A DNA stretch of 64,000 bases from Manis javanica. Lineage: Eukaryota > Chordata > Mammalia > Pholidota > Manidae. The position numbers and the translations under genes were made by a program. The DNA lies in NCBI RefSeq assembly GCF_040802235.1, contig NC_133159.1, positions 75,938,501-76,002,500 of the forward strand, written 5' to 3'. Numbering within the stretch: the first letter of the stretch is position 1; each line of letters starts with the position of its first letter. The notes under the pieces are model-generated. The model had not been told where the DNA came from, ran no database searches, and worked only from the letters and a program-made list of their open reading frames with translations. This document shows positions 1 to 10,750 of the stretch, in pieces.

Positions 1-725
1 AAAAATGCCTAACGATTAATTATTAGGGAAGTGTAAATAAAGACCAAGATGAGATATTACTTCATACCCACCTTAGCGAGGATAGGAGAAATCAGCTTTT
101 ATACACTGGTAGTGGGAATGTAAAATGGTGCAGTCACTTTGGAAAACAACCAGGCAGTTCTTCAAATGATTAAACAATTACCACATGATCTAGCAATTCT
201 ACTTTTGGATCTAAATCCAAGAGAAATTAAAACATATGTCCATACAAAAACTTACATACAGATGTTTATAGTGGCATTATTCACAGTAGCCAAAAGGTAG
301 AAACATCAGTTGTTTAATAAACAGATGGTATGTCCATATAAGGACTACTTTTCAGCTGTAAAAATGGTATGAGGTACTGGTAGATGCTACAACTTGGATG
401 GACCTTGAAAAGATTATGCCAAGTGAAAGAAGTCAGTCACAAAAGCCCACATTTTAAGTGTTTCTTCTCATGTGAAAGTCCAGAGTACAGAAATCCAAAG
501 AGACAAAAAGTAGGTTAATGGTTGCCTTGGGGCATGGGATGTATATGGAGTAATACCCAAAGCCTGCTGGGTTTCTTTGTGAGTTTGAGTTGATGAAAAT
601 GATCTAAAATTGATTATGGTGATGTTTCCACATATCAGTGAATATACTAAAATCCATTGTATTTATGCCTTTTAGATGGGTGAATTGTATGTGATTTATT
701 TCTCAAGCTTTTAAAAAAAAATTCA
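1..725 (+). mobile_element. Old LINE-1 3' fragment (cut by left edge)
   Basis: Decayed L1: it has the typical end-of-ORF2 wording (a 'gtgggaatgtaaaatggtgcag' type block near 115, then the 'cagctgtaaaaatgg' and 'ggatggacc' blocks) and runs into an A-rich 3' end near 710-720. No long frame is open. It lies in a ZNF326 intron and may extend left of the window. Confidence 0.75.
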
Positions 726-1434
726 GAGCCAACTTACTGTTAATATTTTGTTATTATTCTACTTTTTAACTTCATAATGTATCACTAAAGGAAATCAAGT
801 GCATTTGATCAAATTAGAGTAAGTCATTACATAAATTAAAGCTAAGAAAATGTGTTTTTCTGTGTTCTTTCTGAAAACATACAATAGCAAAATAATATAC
901 AGAAGATATTTTGCCTATTTTTGAGTAGTTCAATACATGAAATTATTTTTTGTTTTTGAATATATTTATTTTTGCTTTGGTGACTGAGAAGTGTTTTGTC
1001 CTTTCAAGTTAGGTGATATTGCAGGCATGTAAAAATTACTCTCTTATTTAGAATTAATATTTGATCATTTAATTAAGTCAGGACTGAAGAAGGTTTAAAA
1101 AATTGTAATAAATTAATATTCCAAGTTTTCTGATCAAATTTTTCAAGTTTTTTATGCCCATTTAAAAAAGATCTATTGAGCATTATAGTGATTTATTAGA
1201 ATGTATTCCTTTAATGTTGGAGGTGTTAAGTTGTGATAGCCTTTAAATAATTATTAGAGGAGAAGAGAAGCAAGGAGGCCTAGATAAGTCCTAGTTCATT
1301 TCAAAATGGTATTTTTTATTACACATTTTTGGGTACTGACAGAATGTTTTGTTTCTTGAATTTCATTTCCACTTGAATTGCTTAAGAATTAATACATGTA
1401 TCCAATTTGATAAAAGTGGAGATTACAGTAATCA
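726..1434. other. ZNF326: AT-rich intron, nothing recognised
   Basis: Intronic by position, upstream of the first visible exon. No open frame, RNA gene or clear repeat border seen. Confidence 0.5.
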
Positions 1435-1600
1435 TTAATAATAGTAAGCTAACACTTAAACTGAGGGCTTACCGTGTACTAGGCATTGTGTTAAAGGGTG
1501 TATCATACATTACTTAACGTAATTCTCACATCAGCCTCTGTAGGGATGCATATCAAACCCTCTACAGCTGAGAAAACAGGCACAGAATTAATGTATCATT
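1435..1600 (-). repeat. MIR SINE, antisense
   Basis: Shows the reverse-complement MIR core: 'gtactaggcattgtgtta', then 'cttaacgtaattctcacatc', then 'agctgagaaaacaggcacag'. Ancient and diverged. Confidence 0.65.
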
Positions 1601-2544
1601 TGAAAAAAATAACTGAATTTGCAAATGTTAGATTTTTTTCCCCTCAAAATGTATGAACTGTAACATAAAACCCAGGAAAGGTTTCAAAGCTATTCATAAA
1701 TCTACCTTCCTGCCATGCTTTGCAATTGATACCTATACTGTTTAATAAAAAAGAGCAATATTCTGGAATTCTACAAACATGATCCCAAGTTAGTGGAATA
1801 TGTATTGTGGGGATACCTTTTATACTTTGTTAATGGTTAGATTGTTATTCACCACTCTAGGTATTACTAGAATAGGCAATTCAGTTGATCCTCTCTCTTG
1901 GGGCAGATTTCAAAGATATATTTTGCAATTAAATTAAATAAATACTGCAACATTTGATAAACTGATTTGCCTTTAAATCAGATATGTGTGATTCAACCTT
2001 TTTCTTTTTTAACAAAACTTGAGAATATAGCTAAGAATGAGGCTGAAATTCTATAGTCAAATCGGGCTCTCAGTGTCACATGTGAGGTGGGCATATCTGT
2101 TTAGTATTCAGAAATACAAGGTCTTGCTACACTGTAGTATAGACTATGATTTGTTGAAAAGCAGTAGGAAAGGAACCATATTCTGTCATTTGGGGGTACA
2201 GTGTATCATGAAAGGCAAAGAAATTACTTGTGGTTTAAGGTCATATACAAGTGGATTTCCATAGAGTGAAGATTTGGGGGAAACTGAATAAGGATATTGA
2301 AAATAGTTAATAAAGTATGAATGTACATTTAAGCTCTTATAAAATGAAAATCAAAATAATTTTAAGGTACTGATTTTATATAATTTTGAAACATCCCACT
2401 ATATATGTAGTAAGTGGTTAATAAATATTCACTGTCAAATTTATGAATCCCCAGGTGTTCATGATTTTGTATTAGATATTTTACCAAAGGCAATCCAAAC
2501 GGGTAAGCAATGCATAAAAGGAAAATTTAAAGGCAGATAAGTTT
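1601..2544. other. ZNF326: AT-rich intron, nothing recognised
   Basis: No exon-like segment with good splice borders seen. A 75-codon frame at 2037-2264 has no recognisable product and looks like chance. Confidence 0.45.
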
Positions 2545-4720
2545 TTTAGTCTAAAGTTAAATTGTATTATAAAAAGAACCTGCTCACAATAAGATACCAC
2601 TTCACACTGTGTAAAGTGTATGGCAATAATGAAAAAGAGGTGTTGGCAAACTGGACAGCTACATGCAAGAGAATGAAACTGGATTATTGTCCAACCCCAT
2701 ACATAAAAGTAAACTCAAAATGGATCAAAGACCTGAATGTAAATGTAAGTCATGAAACCATAAAACACTTAGAAGAAAACATAGGCAAAAATCTCTTAAA
2801 TATAAACATGAGCAACTTTTTCCTGAACGCATCTCCTTGGGCAAGGAAAACAAAATAAAAAATGAACAAATAGGACTATATCATGGTAAAAAAAAGCTTC
2901 TGTACAGCAAAGGATGCCATCAGCAGGAAAGGCCTCCTACAGTATGGGAGAATATATTTGTAAATGACATATTGGACAAGGGGTTAATATCCAAAATATA
3001 TATAGAGAACTCACATGCCTCAACACCCAAAAAGCAAATAACCCTATTAAAAAATGGGCAGAGGGTATGAACAGACACTTCTCCAAAGAAGAAATTCAGA
3101 TGGCCAGCAGGCACATGAAAAGATGCTCCACATTGCTAATTGTCAGGGAAATGCAAATTAAAACCACAATCAGATATCACCTCACACCAGTTAGGATGGC
3201 CAACTTAGAAAAGACTAAGAACAACAAATGCTGGTGAGGATGTGGAGAAAGGGGAACCCTCCTACACTGCTGGAGGGAATGTAAACTAGTTCAACCATTG
3301 TGGAAAGCAGTATGGAGGTTCCTCAAAAAACTGAAAGTAGAAATACCATTTGACCCAGGAATTCCACTCTTAGGAATTTACCCTAGGAATGCAGGATTCC
3401 AGTTTGAAAAAGACATATGCACCCATGTTTATCGCAGCACTATTTATAGTAGCCAAGAATTGGAAGCAACTTAAGTGTCCATCAGTAGATGAATGGATAA
3501 AGAAGAGGTGGTACACATACACAATGCAATACTATTCAGCCATAAGAAGAAAACAAATCTTACCATTTGCAACAGCATGGATGGAGCTAGAGGGTATAAA
3601 CTCAATGAAATAAGCCATGCAGAGAAAGACAAGTACCAAATGATTTCACTCATCTGCGGAGCATAAGAACAAAGCAAAAATTGGAGGAACAACACAGCAG
3701 CAAACTCACAGAACCGATGAACGACTACCAGTTACCAAAGGGAAAGGAACTGGGGAGGGTGGATGGGAAGGGAGGGAGAATGGGAGTAAGTGACATTACG
3801 ATGAGCACACACAACATGGGGCATGTGCACGGGGAAGGCAGTATAGCACAGAGAAGAGAAGTAGTGACTGTGGCATCTTACTATGCTGATGGACAGTGAC
3901 TGTAATGGGGTGTGTGGTGGAGACTTGATAATTGGGGGTATCTAGTAACCACAATGTTGCTTATGTGATTGTTTATTAATGATACCAAAATAAAAAAATC
4001 CATATATAAAAAAATTTAAGAAAACAAGTGTTGGTGATGATGTGGAGAAATTGGAACCCTTTCACATTACTGGTGGGAATGTAAAATGATGCAGCTGCTG
4101 TGGGGAACAGTTTAGTTGTTCCTCAGATAATTAAAGATGATCCTATGACACAGCAGTTCCATTTCTAAGGATATAGGTATAAAAATTGAAGTTTTCAAAA
4201 AAACTTGTAATCAAATGTTCATAGCACCATTCACAAAACACAGAATGTGGCAACAATCCACATTTCATCAACAGATGAATGGATAAAAAAGAATATCTCC
4301 AAACAATGGGATATTCAGCCACATAAAGGAAAGACATACTGATACATGGTACAACATATGATGAACCTTGAAAACGATGCAAAATAAAAGAAGCCAGACA
4401 GAAAAGGCTAGGCCACATATTGTACTATTCTGTTTATATGAAATATCCAGAATAGGGCTATCAATAAAGGTAGAAAGCAGATTAGAAGTTACCAGGGACT
4501 TGGGGAAAAGGTAATTTGGGAGTGACTGCTTAATAGGTATGGAGTTTCTGTCTGGTGATGAAAAAGCTCTGAAACTAAATAGTGCTGATGGTTGCACGAC
4601 ACTGTGATGTGTTTTGATGCCATTGAATTATTATAGACTCTGAAATGGTTAAAATGGTAAATTTTGAACCATGTATTTTATTACATTTATTTACATTAAA
4701 AAGGTCTTTTTTTTGAAGGT
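2545..4720 (+). mobile_element. Older L1 split by a younger L1
   Basis: Two pieces of one old L1 in order: 2545-2636 ends at the 'ataccacttcacactgtg' block with an AT-rich linker, and 4016-4720 resumes with 'aagtgttggtgatgatgtgg' and runs to an L1 3' end with an A-rich stretch. The two halves are adjacent in an intact L1, so the material between them came later. Confidence 0.7.
2637..4015 (+). mobile_element. 5'-truncated younger L1 inside the older L1
   Basis: Begins in the ORF2 C-terminal region (frame with [14 protein letters not shown] and [11 protein letters not shown]) and continues through the ORF2 end and 3'UTR to 'ccaaaataaaaaaatcc' near 3985. Reading frames are broken several times. 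The 3'UTR block 'tgtatggggagacttg'-like (3925-3990) matches the lineage L1 type. No function expected. Confidence 0.8.
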
Positions 4721-4916
4721 GACCTGCCTTTAGAGTTTTTACATATAAAAAATTTTGAGGAAGTTGCTATAATATATACAAGTTTTCATATCCAGGGCTC
4801 TCCAGTATTCACTGAAGTTAATTTTCATACAGGGTCAGGTTACTTTAGTGTTTCCCAAACTGGTATTCATAATGATTTTAGGTAATATGGATATTATTTC
4901 TTAAAATGAGGAGAAG

Positions 4917-5048
4917 AAAAAGTGGGCATATTAGGAAGAGTTGTATTTGTTGTATTTTCAAAAATATATGTGGTTTTGGGAGGAGATTTCTGCTGCTTTA
5001 CTCATGCTGCCATCTTGGCTCCGCCCAGCTGAAAAGTGGGGCATATTA
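4917..5048. repeat. Target-site duplication pair around an L1 5'-end fragment
   Basis: aaaagtgggcatatta ends at 4933, and the near-identical aaaagtggggcatatta occupies 5032-5048. They flank 4934-5031 exactly, as expected for an L1-endonuclease insertion. Confidence 0.8.
4934..5031 (-). mobile_element. 98-bp L1 5'UTR terminal fragment
   Basis: Read on the - strand this is the very start of the lineage L1 5'UTR: ggagccaagatggcagc, then the 'ctcctcccaaaaccacat' block. The same order is seen at the 5' end of the L1 at 23655. Only about the first 95 bases of the element are present. There is no 3' part and no poly-A, yet direct repeats flank it. Confidence 0.75.
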
Positions 5049-5069
5049 AATAAAAGAAAAATACTTTAA

Positions 5070-5207
5070 AAGCAAATAACCACATGCCTGCACTCCTGTG
5101 GGCCGAGTGCTGGGGCTCAGCTGCTTTCTGTTAACATTTCAGTTTACTACAGACATAGACCCTTAAAACACAAAGAGAAACAAATTAAAAAAGGCAAATA
5201 ACCACAT
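5070..5207 (+). mobile_element. 108-bp retroinsertion with 14-bp direct repeats
   Basis: gcaaataaccacat occurs at 5072-5085 and again at 5194-5207. The 108 bases between are richer in G+C than the surroundings and end in an A-rich run (caaattaaaaaagg), which looks like a short retroposed RNA on the + strand. I do not recognise the source. Confidence 0.6.
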
Positions 5208-5415
5208 AGATGAGAATTAAATATGGCAGATTTCATGATGAAGGTATTCAAATGAATGGAGTTCCAGAAATACTGGGTAATATTAAACTGATTTTCCTGT
5301 TAAGTTCAATTTAGATTATTATCATCAAATAAACCTTGTATGTCTGTACTTTATGAACTGGGAACTATAAAGGGGAAAATGATTGTAGCTTTGGCTTTTT
5401 TGTCCAATATTCTAG

Positions 5416-5527
5416 CAAAAACTGATCCTAAAAATGAAGAAGAAGAAAAGCGACGTATCGAGGCTCGGCGAGAAAAACAAAGGCGCAGAAGAGAAAAAAA
5501 CAGTGAGAAATACGGAGATGGATACAG
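5416..5527 (+). CDS. ZNF326: ZNF326 internal coding exon (basic linker before zinc finger 1)
   Basis: 112-bp exon between an acceptor (ttctag/c, AG at 5414-5415) and a donor (acag/gtttgt). It enters with two bases of a split codon and leaves with AG, completed to AGA (Arg) by the next exon. The product is strongly charged: [17 protein letters not shown], then a run rich in Arg, Lys and Gln (about [20 protein letters not shown]), which resembles a nuclear localisation or RNA-binding stretch. This matches the segment just ahead of the first zinc finger of ZNF326 (ZIRD), a nuclear AKAP95-family protein. ZNF326 works with CCAR2/DBC1 in the DBIRD complex, linking RNA polymerase II to alternative splicing. 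About the first half of the protein is encoded upstream, outside the window. Confidence 0.9.
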
Positions 5528-6179
5528 GTTTGTGCTTATTTTAGCAGAGCCTGAAAATTGGGCTTATTAAAAATGAGTTTCTTACAAAAGACAAATATAT
5601 CCGATGGGATATAAAAAAATTCCTGAGAGTCAAATGAAAAGGTTTGATGAAAGATATATACGAGTGCCCTTGAGCTTTTATACTTATATGTTATCACCAC
5701 TTAGAAAATATAAGAAGAGTCCCATTCATAATGATAATCCCAAAATACAAAGTACCCAGGTATGTATAGTATTCTTAAAAAGAAATACATGTCATAACAA
5801 GGAAAACCACAGTCTTCTTGAGATTTGACTATATGGAAATATACTGATATTCTTGGATAAGAAAACTAAACATAAACATATCAGGTCTTCCCAGTGTTGA
5901 TTCAAGGAAATTCTGAAAAAGAGTAAATGAGTAGGTATTAACTTTTCTAGATATTGAAACATTAGTAAGTTGTAATAGTTAGAAATACGTGGTGGTGTGA
6001 AAAAGTAATCAGTGTATCAGAATTATTAATGTGTAAACATACATTATATGTAAGAATGTTAAATATAATATAGAAGATATTGCAACTGAAAGGGGAACTG
6101 CTTAACAAGAATAACCAGAAAAGTAATTCAGATCCTCTTGAACCAATGTGGATGAATCCAGATAGGTTAAAGAACTAAA

Positions 6180-6950
6180 AAAATGGGAAATAACAGGAAA
6201 ATGAAATCGAATATTTTAATCACTGCAAGAACTTTTTTCTTAGGCTTAAAAATTAGAATAAATTACAAAGGAAATGATGAGATTTGTTTTAAAAAGTTTA
6301 AAACTTGAAAGCAAACAGACTTGGAAAACATAAACCTGAGAAATAATTAATATCTAAGTTAGGTAACCATCACCCAACCAGAACATTTTAAAAGTAAGGG
6401 AAGATTCCTGAAACACAATTTGGTGAAGGAACAATAATAGCTAGTTAATAATTTTAAAGAAAGTGTTGAAACTTACTGTTAAGTTAAATAAACTGAAACT
6501 TCATATAATATGGCATTTCATTAGGAGAAAAATGATTTACTAAGATACAGTTAAAGAACACTTAAAATTTGCTGGTGACAGTATAATATGGTTATAACTA
6601 ATGGGAAGTGATTTTGCAGTTTTAAAAAAATCTTGACTTTTTTATACTCAGTTTATACTCGCATTCCCCAAGAAAGTAATCTAAAAATATAAAAAGAAAT
6701 TTAATCTAAAAAGACATCCATAACATTATTTATAATAACTCCAACCATGAAACATATCAGCAGCATAGAGTGATTAAGTATTTGTAAGACTGAACACATC
6801 CCTTCATGGGCTCTTAGGCTGTTGTTAAAAATGAAGATTGTAAAGCCTGTAATAACATGGAGAAAATGCAGGCAAAATAGGAAAATATATATGTAAGATG
6901 TGAAATTATACATAGATAAAAGACTAGGAAATTTTTTTAAAAGGATAATA
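6180..6950 (+). mobile_element. Decayed L1/HAL1-like segment
   Basis: L1 3'-region wording such as 'agacatccataacattatttataataa' (6712-6738) followed by 'gaaacatatcagcagcatagag'. No frame is open. Confidence 0.45.
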
Positions 6951-7984
6951 ATTGATTTTTTTTTCATCTTTGTTCTCTGAAATATGCCTAGGTTCTGCTT
7001 ATGCTTAGAAAACAAAGAATATAAAATTTAAGAAGTAAATTCATTGTATTCCCTACTCAAAATGGAGTTTTGCTTTTTTAAAAGTTCATTTGCTCATGTA
7101 GAATAAAGAGAACAAAATATTTCACTTCAGTGAATTTTCTAGATGTCTAAAACTTTGTCTTAGTCAAAAGAGAACATTTTAAGAGGAGAATCTGCAAACC
7201 TTCCCATGGAGATATTTTAAAAATAAGAGTTTCCTTCCATATTAAATAGGATACTCTGTGTTAATACTTGGTTTTAATATATACATTGTTTTATTCATGT
7301 AAAATATAGTAAAAGAAATTCAGTTGCACCTAAATTTCCATGTTTTTGTTTAGACAGCCTTTGATTTTAGTCTATTATGTTTTACTTGTGTAATCTTTGC
7401 ATCTAGCTTTAATGACCTTTTCCTATGCTCTTTTTGGTTTGTTATTCCTTGTTGGGACCTGAGAAACAATAGGATTAAGCTTATTAAAAATTAACCCATA
7501 AAAGGAAATTCAAGTTTTAAGAGGTAGCTATTTTTGGTCCTTGTGAGTATCTCTCCCACTGTGCTATATTTTGTTCTTTTGACAAAGGTAATGGGCTTAG
7601 CTACTTTGGTGCAGAAAAAAATTGAAACGAACTCTGTATCAAATGTGTAGGAGTCCAAAAAGATGATTTCACATTCTAAGATTAACTTTTCTATTTAATT
7701 GTCCTATGAATAGTTTCCCCATTAAAAACTGTGTATTTGGATATGACATATCCATGTTAATATAATAAATGTAGTGATTTGGAGAAACTGAACTTTCATT
7801 TAGCTGTTTGCTGCATAACTCTAAATATAAACTTGATGATATAACCAAAAAATTGTCAATTCAATTAAGTTGTAATTTTAAAATAGTCTTAAATTATTTA
7901 AATTTGCCAGAGCAGTTTTACTTTGAGTTATGAGGATAAGAGATTGACAGTAAATAACTATTACATGTGAGAGGTGTAGACAAA

Positions 7985-8760
7985 CACAGAATGTAGTGAA
8001 GAGTGCCAAAGAGAAGTATAAAATGGTCTTACAGGAGATAACTTCTAAATAGAAATGCAGGCAGATCAGGGAAATGGGCAAAGGTGGTATTTCGACTGAT
8101 TGAGAAGTGGTAGTTGTTAGGCAGCCCAGGTAGAGGGCATGGCTTGAAGTACAAGCAAAGAAACAGGAATCTTTCATTGATATTCAGGAAATGGAAAGAT
8201 GTGTGGATTGAAAATGACTCTAGTGAGGTGAAAGATATAATCTAATTTAAACATTTAATGGAGACATAATATGTGCTAGATAATGCTGAAGGTATTAGTG
8301 GTTAAAGCCAAAAAGGAGAGATTAAGAACTTTCTTAAATGGCATCTGAAAATGTTTTGACCTTGTTTTTTGAGCCTTAAAAGAGCCAGTGAAGTCTTCTG
8401 AGCAGTAATGTGCTCTAGTCTCGTTTAGGAAGTAACAGTATTAATTGAATAATTACTATGTATCAGGAACTCTTCTAAGGCTTTATATTTATTTTTAAAA
8501 ATCTTAATGATACTTCTATGAGGATTCTTACCTCATTAAGATAAGAAAACAGCCCAAGGTCACACAAGGGGGCTAGAATAAACCTAGTAGTAAGCTTCAG
8601 ATCCCATATTAACCAGGAAAATAAATACAATAGTAGTGTAAGGAATTATTTAGAAAATGGAGATTGGAGGCAGAGAAGCCAATCAGGAAACTCTTGTCAT
8701 AATTCAAGGGAAAGGAAATAAGAATACATAATACAGGAACAATTAAAAAGGAATAAAAGG
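7985..8760 (+). repeat. Ancient interspersed repeat split by a MIR
   Basis: The blocks 'caggtagagggcatggcttg', 'gagccagtgaagtcttctgagcag' and 'ggaggcagagaagccaatcagg' occur in the same order as in a widespread mammalian repeat whose family name I cannot fix. The same family recurs at 45690-46270. A MIR-like piece sits in the middle at about 8436-8595. Confidence 0.5.
8436..8595 (-). repeat. MIR SINE, antisense
   Basis: Reverse-complement MIR core: 'ttactatgtatcaggaactc', 'ttaatgatacttctatgagg', 'cccaaggtcacacaagg'. It lies inside the ancient repeat. Confidence 0.65.
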
Positions 8761-9318
8761 GGAAATTTTCTGCAGTGGCTCCTGAGCTTCTAAATGTGTG
8801 CATTTGTCCAGTTCAGGCCTTTTAATCATCCTGAAGTCTTTCAGGGGTAGGACTTGATCACCTAAGACCTCCAAAGGAGTGAATTACTGTTGGTGTTCCA
8901 TGGGGCGTTGTTGGTACTATCTTAGTGGTTTGGAAGTTTGTGGATCAAACAGTGTAAGTGGTGGAACTTTGGAACTTGGTATGTCTTGGGGTTAACTTTG
9001 GCTTTATAACTGGTCTGGGCTTGAAGTGGATAGTTTAGGATTAGATTCACTGATTTCATCTTTCATTCTCAGAAGTCCCAGGGTTGGCCAGAAATACAAA
9101 GTGGTTTAATGACTATTGTCCAAATAGGTACTTAAAGAAATACTGTTTCATCTATTTATTCTTTTTTTTCCTTTGATGTAAGTGAAATTTAAATCAACCA
9201 TAAAATGGAAGAAAGGAAATCCTTTATCCTTGTAAAATTAATTTCATTGTTATAGTCTTATGAACTCCTTCTAAGTAAATAAGGTAATATTTAAAGAAAA
9301 ACTTTTTTTCCCTTATAG

Positions 9319-9466
9319 AATGGCATTCACATGTTCATTTTGTAAATTTCGAACATTTGAAGAAAAAGATATTGAACTGCATCTGGAAAGTTCTTCACAC
9401 CAGGAAACATTAGATCATATTCAGAAACAAACCAAATTTGATAAAGTAGTTATGGAGTTTTTGCAT
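9319..9466 (+). CDS. ZNF326: ZNF326 coding exon with AKAP95-type zinc finger 1
   Basis: 148-bp exon, acceptor ccttatag/a and donor gcat/gtaagt. Its first base completes the Arg codon from the previous exon; it then reads [17 protein letters not shown] and ends on a codon boundary with FLH. Zinc-finger ligands are visible: Cys codons at 9332 and 9341, His codons at 9380 and 9398 (C-x2-C, then H-x5-H). That spacing is typical of AKAP95-type C2H2 fingers. The finger probably binds RNA or protein partners of the DBIRD splicing complex. Part of this exon with its acceptor is repeated at 9941-10066. Confidence 0.93.
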
Positions 9467-9719
9467 GTAAGTAGCTGTTTTTGAAGTGAAAAGCACTGTA
9501 TCAGACATTTGAATTTCTTGTATTTTCATAGTTCCCTGTCTCACATTTTATGTTTCTAAAAATTTACTATTTACTTAGAAAAAGAGTTGCTTTAAAATTA
9601 GCCCAGAACTGGATTTGAATTCCCCTGTAGTAGATTTTAGATTTGTTATTTGAGAGACTTGTACATCTCTCAGTTTCCAGCAGAGATGTCAGTAAAAGAA
9701 TTCCTTTCACAAATATTTA

Positions 9720-9938
9720 TTGATGCAGAATCAGCTATTATCCTTTGAGAGTACAGGTGCCACACTTTGAAAGCACAGCAACTAGCTGTTGTGCTGGGTA
9801 CTTTGACTCATTATTTCATTTGCGCCTCACAGCAAATTCTTTTTACTATGAAAGATGATGCTCAGAGCAGTTTAGTGATTCTTCTCAGTTAGCAGCAGTC
9901 TGAATTTAGAGCCAGAGCTAATGTCCTTGGCTTAGTCA
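9720..9938 (-). repeat. MIR/L2-like ancient repeat
   Basis: 'gttgtgctgggtactttgactc' and 'gcgcctcacagcaaattc', then 'gatgatgctcagagcagttta', fit a diverged antisense MIR core. It ends where the duplicated exon segment starts. Confidence 0.45.
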
Positions 9939-9940
9939 TG

Positions 9941-10066
9941 TCCTTCTAAGTAAATAAGGTAATATTCAAAGAAAAACTTTTTCCCTTATAGAATGGCATT
10001 CACATGTTCATTTTGTAAATTTCAAACATTTGAAGAAAAAGATAATGAACTGCATCTGGGAAGTTC
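9941..10066 (+). pseudogene. ZNF326: Partial duplicate of the ZNF326 zinc-finger-1 exon
   Basis: 126 bp matching 9266-9393 with four substitutions and a T-run shorter by two. The copy includes about 53 bp of intron, the polypyrimidine tract, the AG acceptor and the first 75 bp of the exon. It was therefore copied as DNA, not through mRNA. Both Cys codons and the first His survive. The match stops just before the second His and the donor, so a complete finger and a normal exon cannot form from it. The frame runs on for some codons into unrelated intron. It could only act as a cryptic acceptor. Confidence 0.92.
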
Positions 10067-10650
10067 AACAATTTTTTTTGAATATTTACGAAAGGTGGTA
10101 TGCAGGCACTGAAGACACAGGTGCTGTGCTCAGTGAACTAATAATACTTGGAAATAGAATATACTCACAGATGACAGGGGAGGATAGTTGGCACTGGGGA
10201 TGTGTAAGGAAGTGAGTAGCTGGATGTACATACAATTAATTTGAGCAAAAGAGATGGAATTGTTAGGAGGTTAGAAGTACAGTGATCATCCACTACTCTA
10301 TATTCTTGCAGAACTGTGTACCTTAGTTAAAATTTTTCTGTAACCTTGTTCCTTAACTGTTTCCTAACTGTAATGTAATGAAGGACTTAAGTACTCACCT
10401 GTTCTGCCTCTTGAGTATTTTAGCTGTCTTTGCTCCTTGTCTATATGCCTAAAATACATTTTGAAACTGAATACTTCTTGTAGTCTCCTAGTATTTTATG
10501 ACAGTTTTTCAACTAATTGTAACGTCTTGAAAACAGGTGTTAGTTCTTTTATACAAGAGACATTGTTATTTTCCACTGGACAGGCATTATGTGTGGCATA
10601 TGTAGATGCTCACTAAAAACTGTTTAGATTCTTCCTATTGTATTTTATAG

Positions 10651-10750
10651 GAATGTATGGTGAATAAATTCAAGAAAACATCTATTCGTAAGCAACAGAC
10701 AAATAATCAAACAGAAGTAGTCAAAATAATTGAAAAAGACGTCATGGAAG
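10651..10750 (+). CDS. ZNF326: ZNF326 coding exon (linker between fingers)
   Basis: 100-bp exon, acceptor tttatag/g, donor gaag/gtaagt (strong). It starts on a codon boundary ([16 protein letters not shown]) and ends after the first base of a Gly codon. The product is a basic, Gln/Asn-rich linker followed by an [12 protein letters not shown] stretch. No catalytic motif is expected. It joins the two AKAP95-type fingers. Confidence 0.9.

Larger units (their letters stand above)
5528..9318 (+). other. ZNF326: ZNF326 intron with old repeats
   Basis: 3.8-kb GT-AG intron. It holds an old L1/HAL1-like piece (about 6180-6950), a diverged ancient repeat (7985-8435 and 8600-8760) and a MIR. No further exon is seen. 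The 74-codon frame after the donor (5604-5828) lacks splice support. Confidence 0.7.

Noticed and set aside
2037..2264. 75-codon + strand frame in the intron
   Set aside because: No splice borders, no recognisable motif, AT-rich composition.
5604..5828. 74-codon frame just after a ZNF326 exon
   Set aside because: Separated by a good donor site. The next exon in phase is clearly at 9319.
10030..10215. 61-codon frame overlapping the duplicated exon
   Set aside because: It is in a different frame from the zinc-finger coding and runs into unrelated intron.
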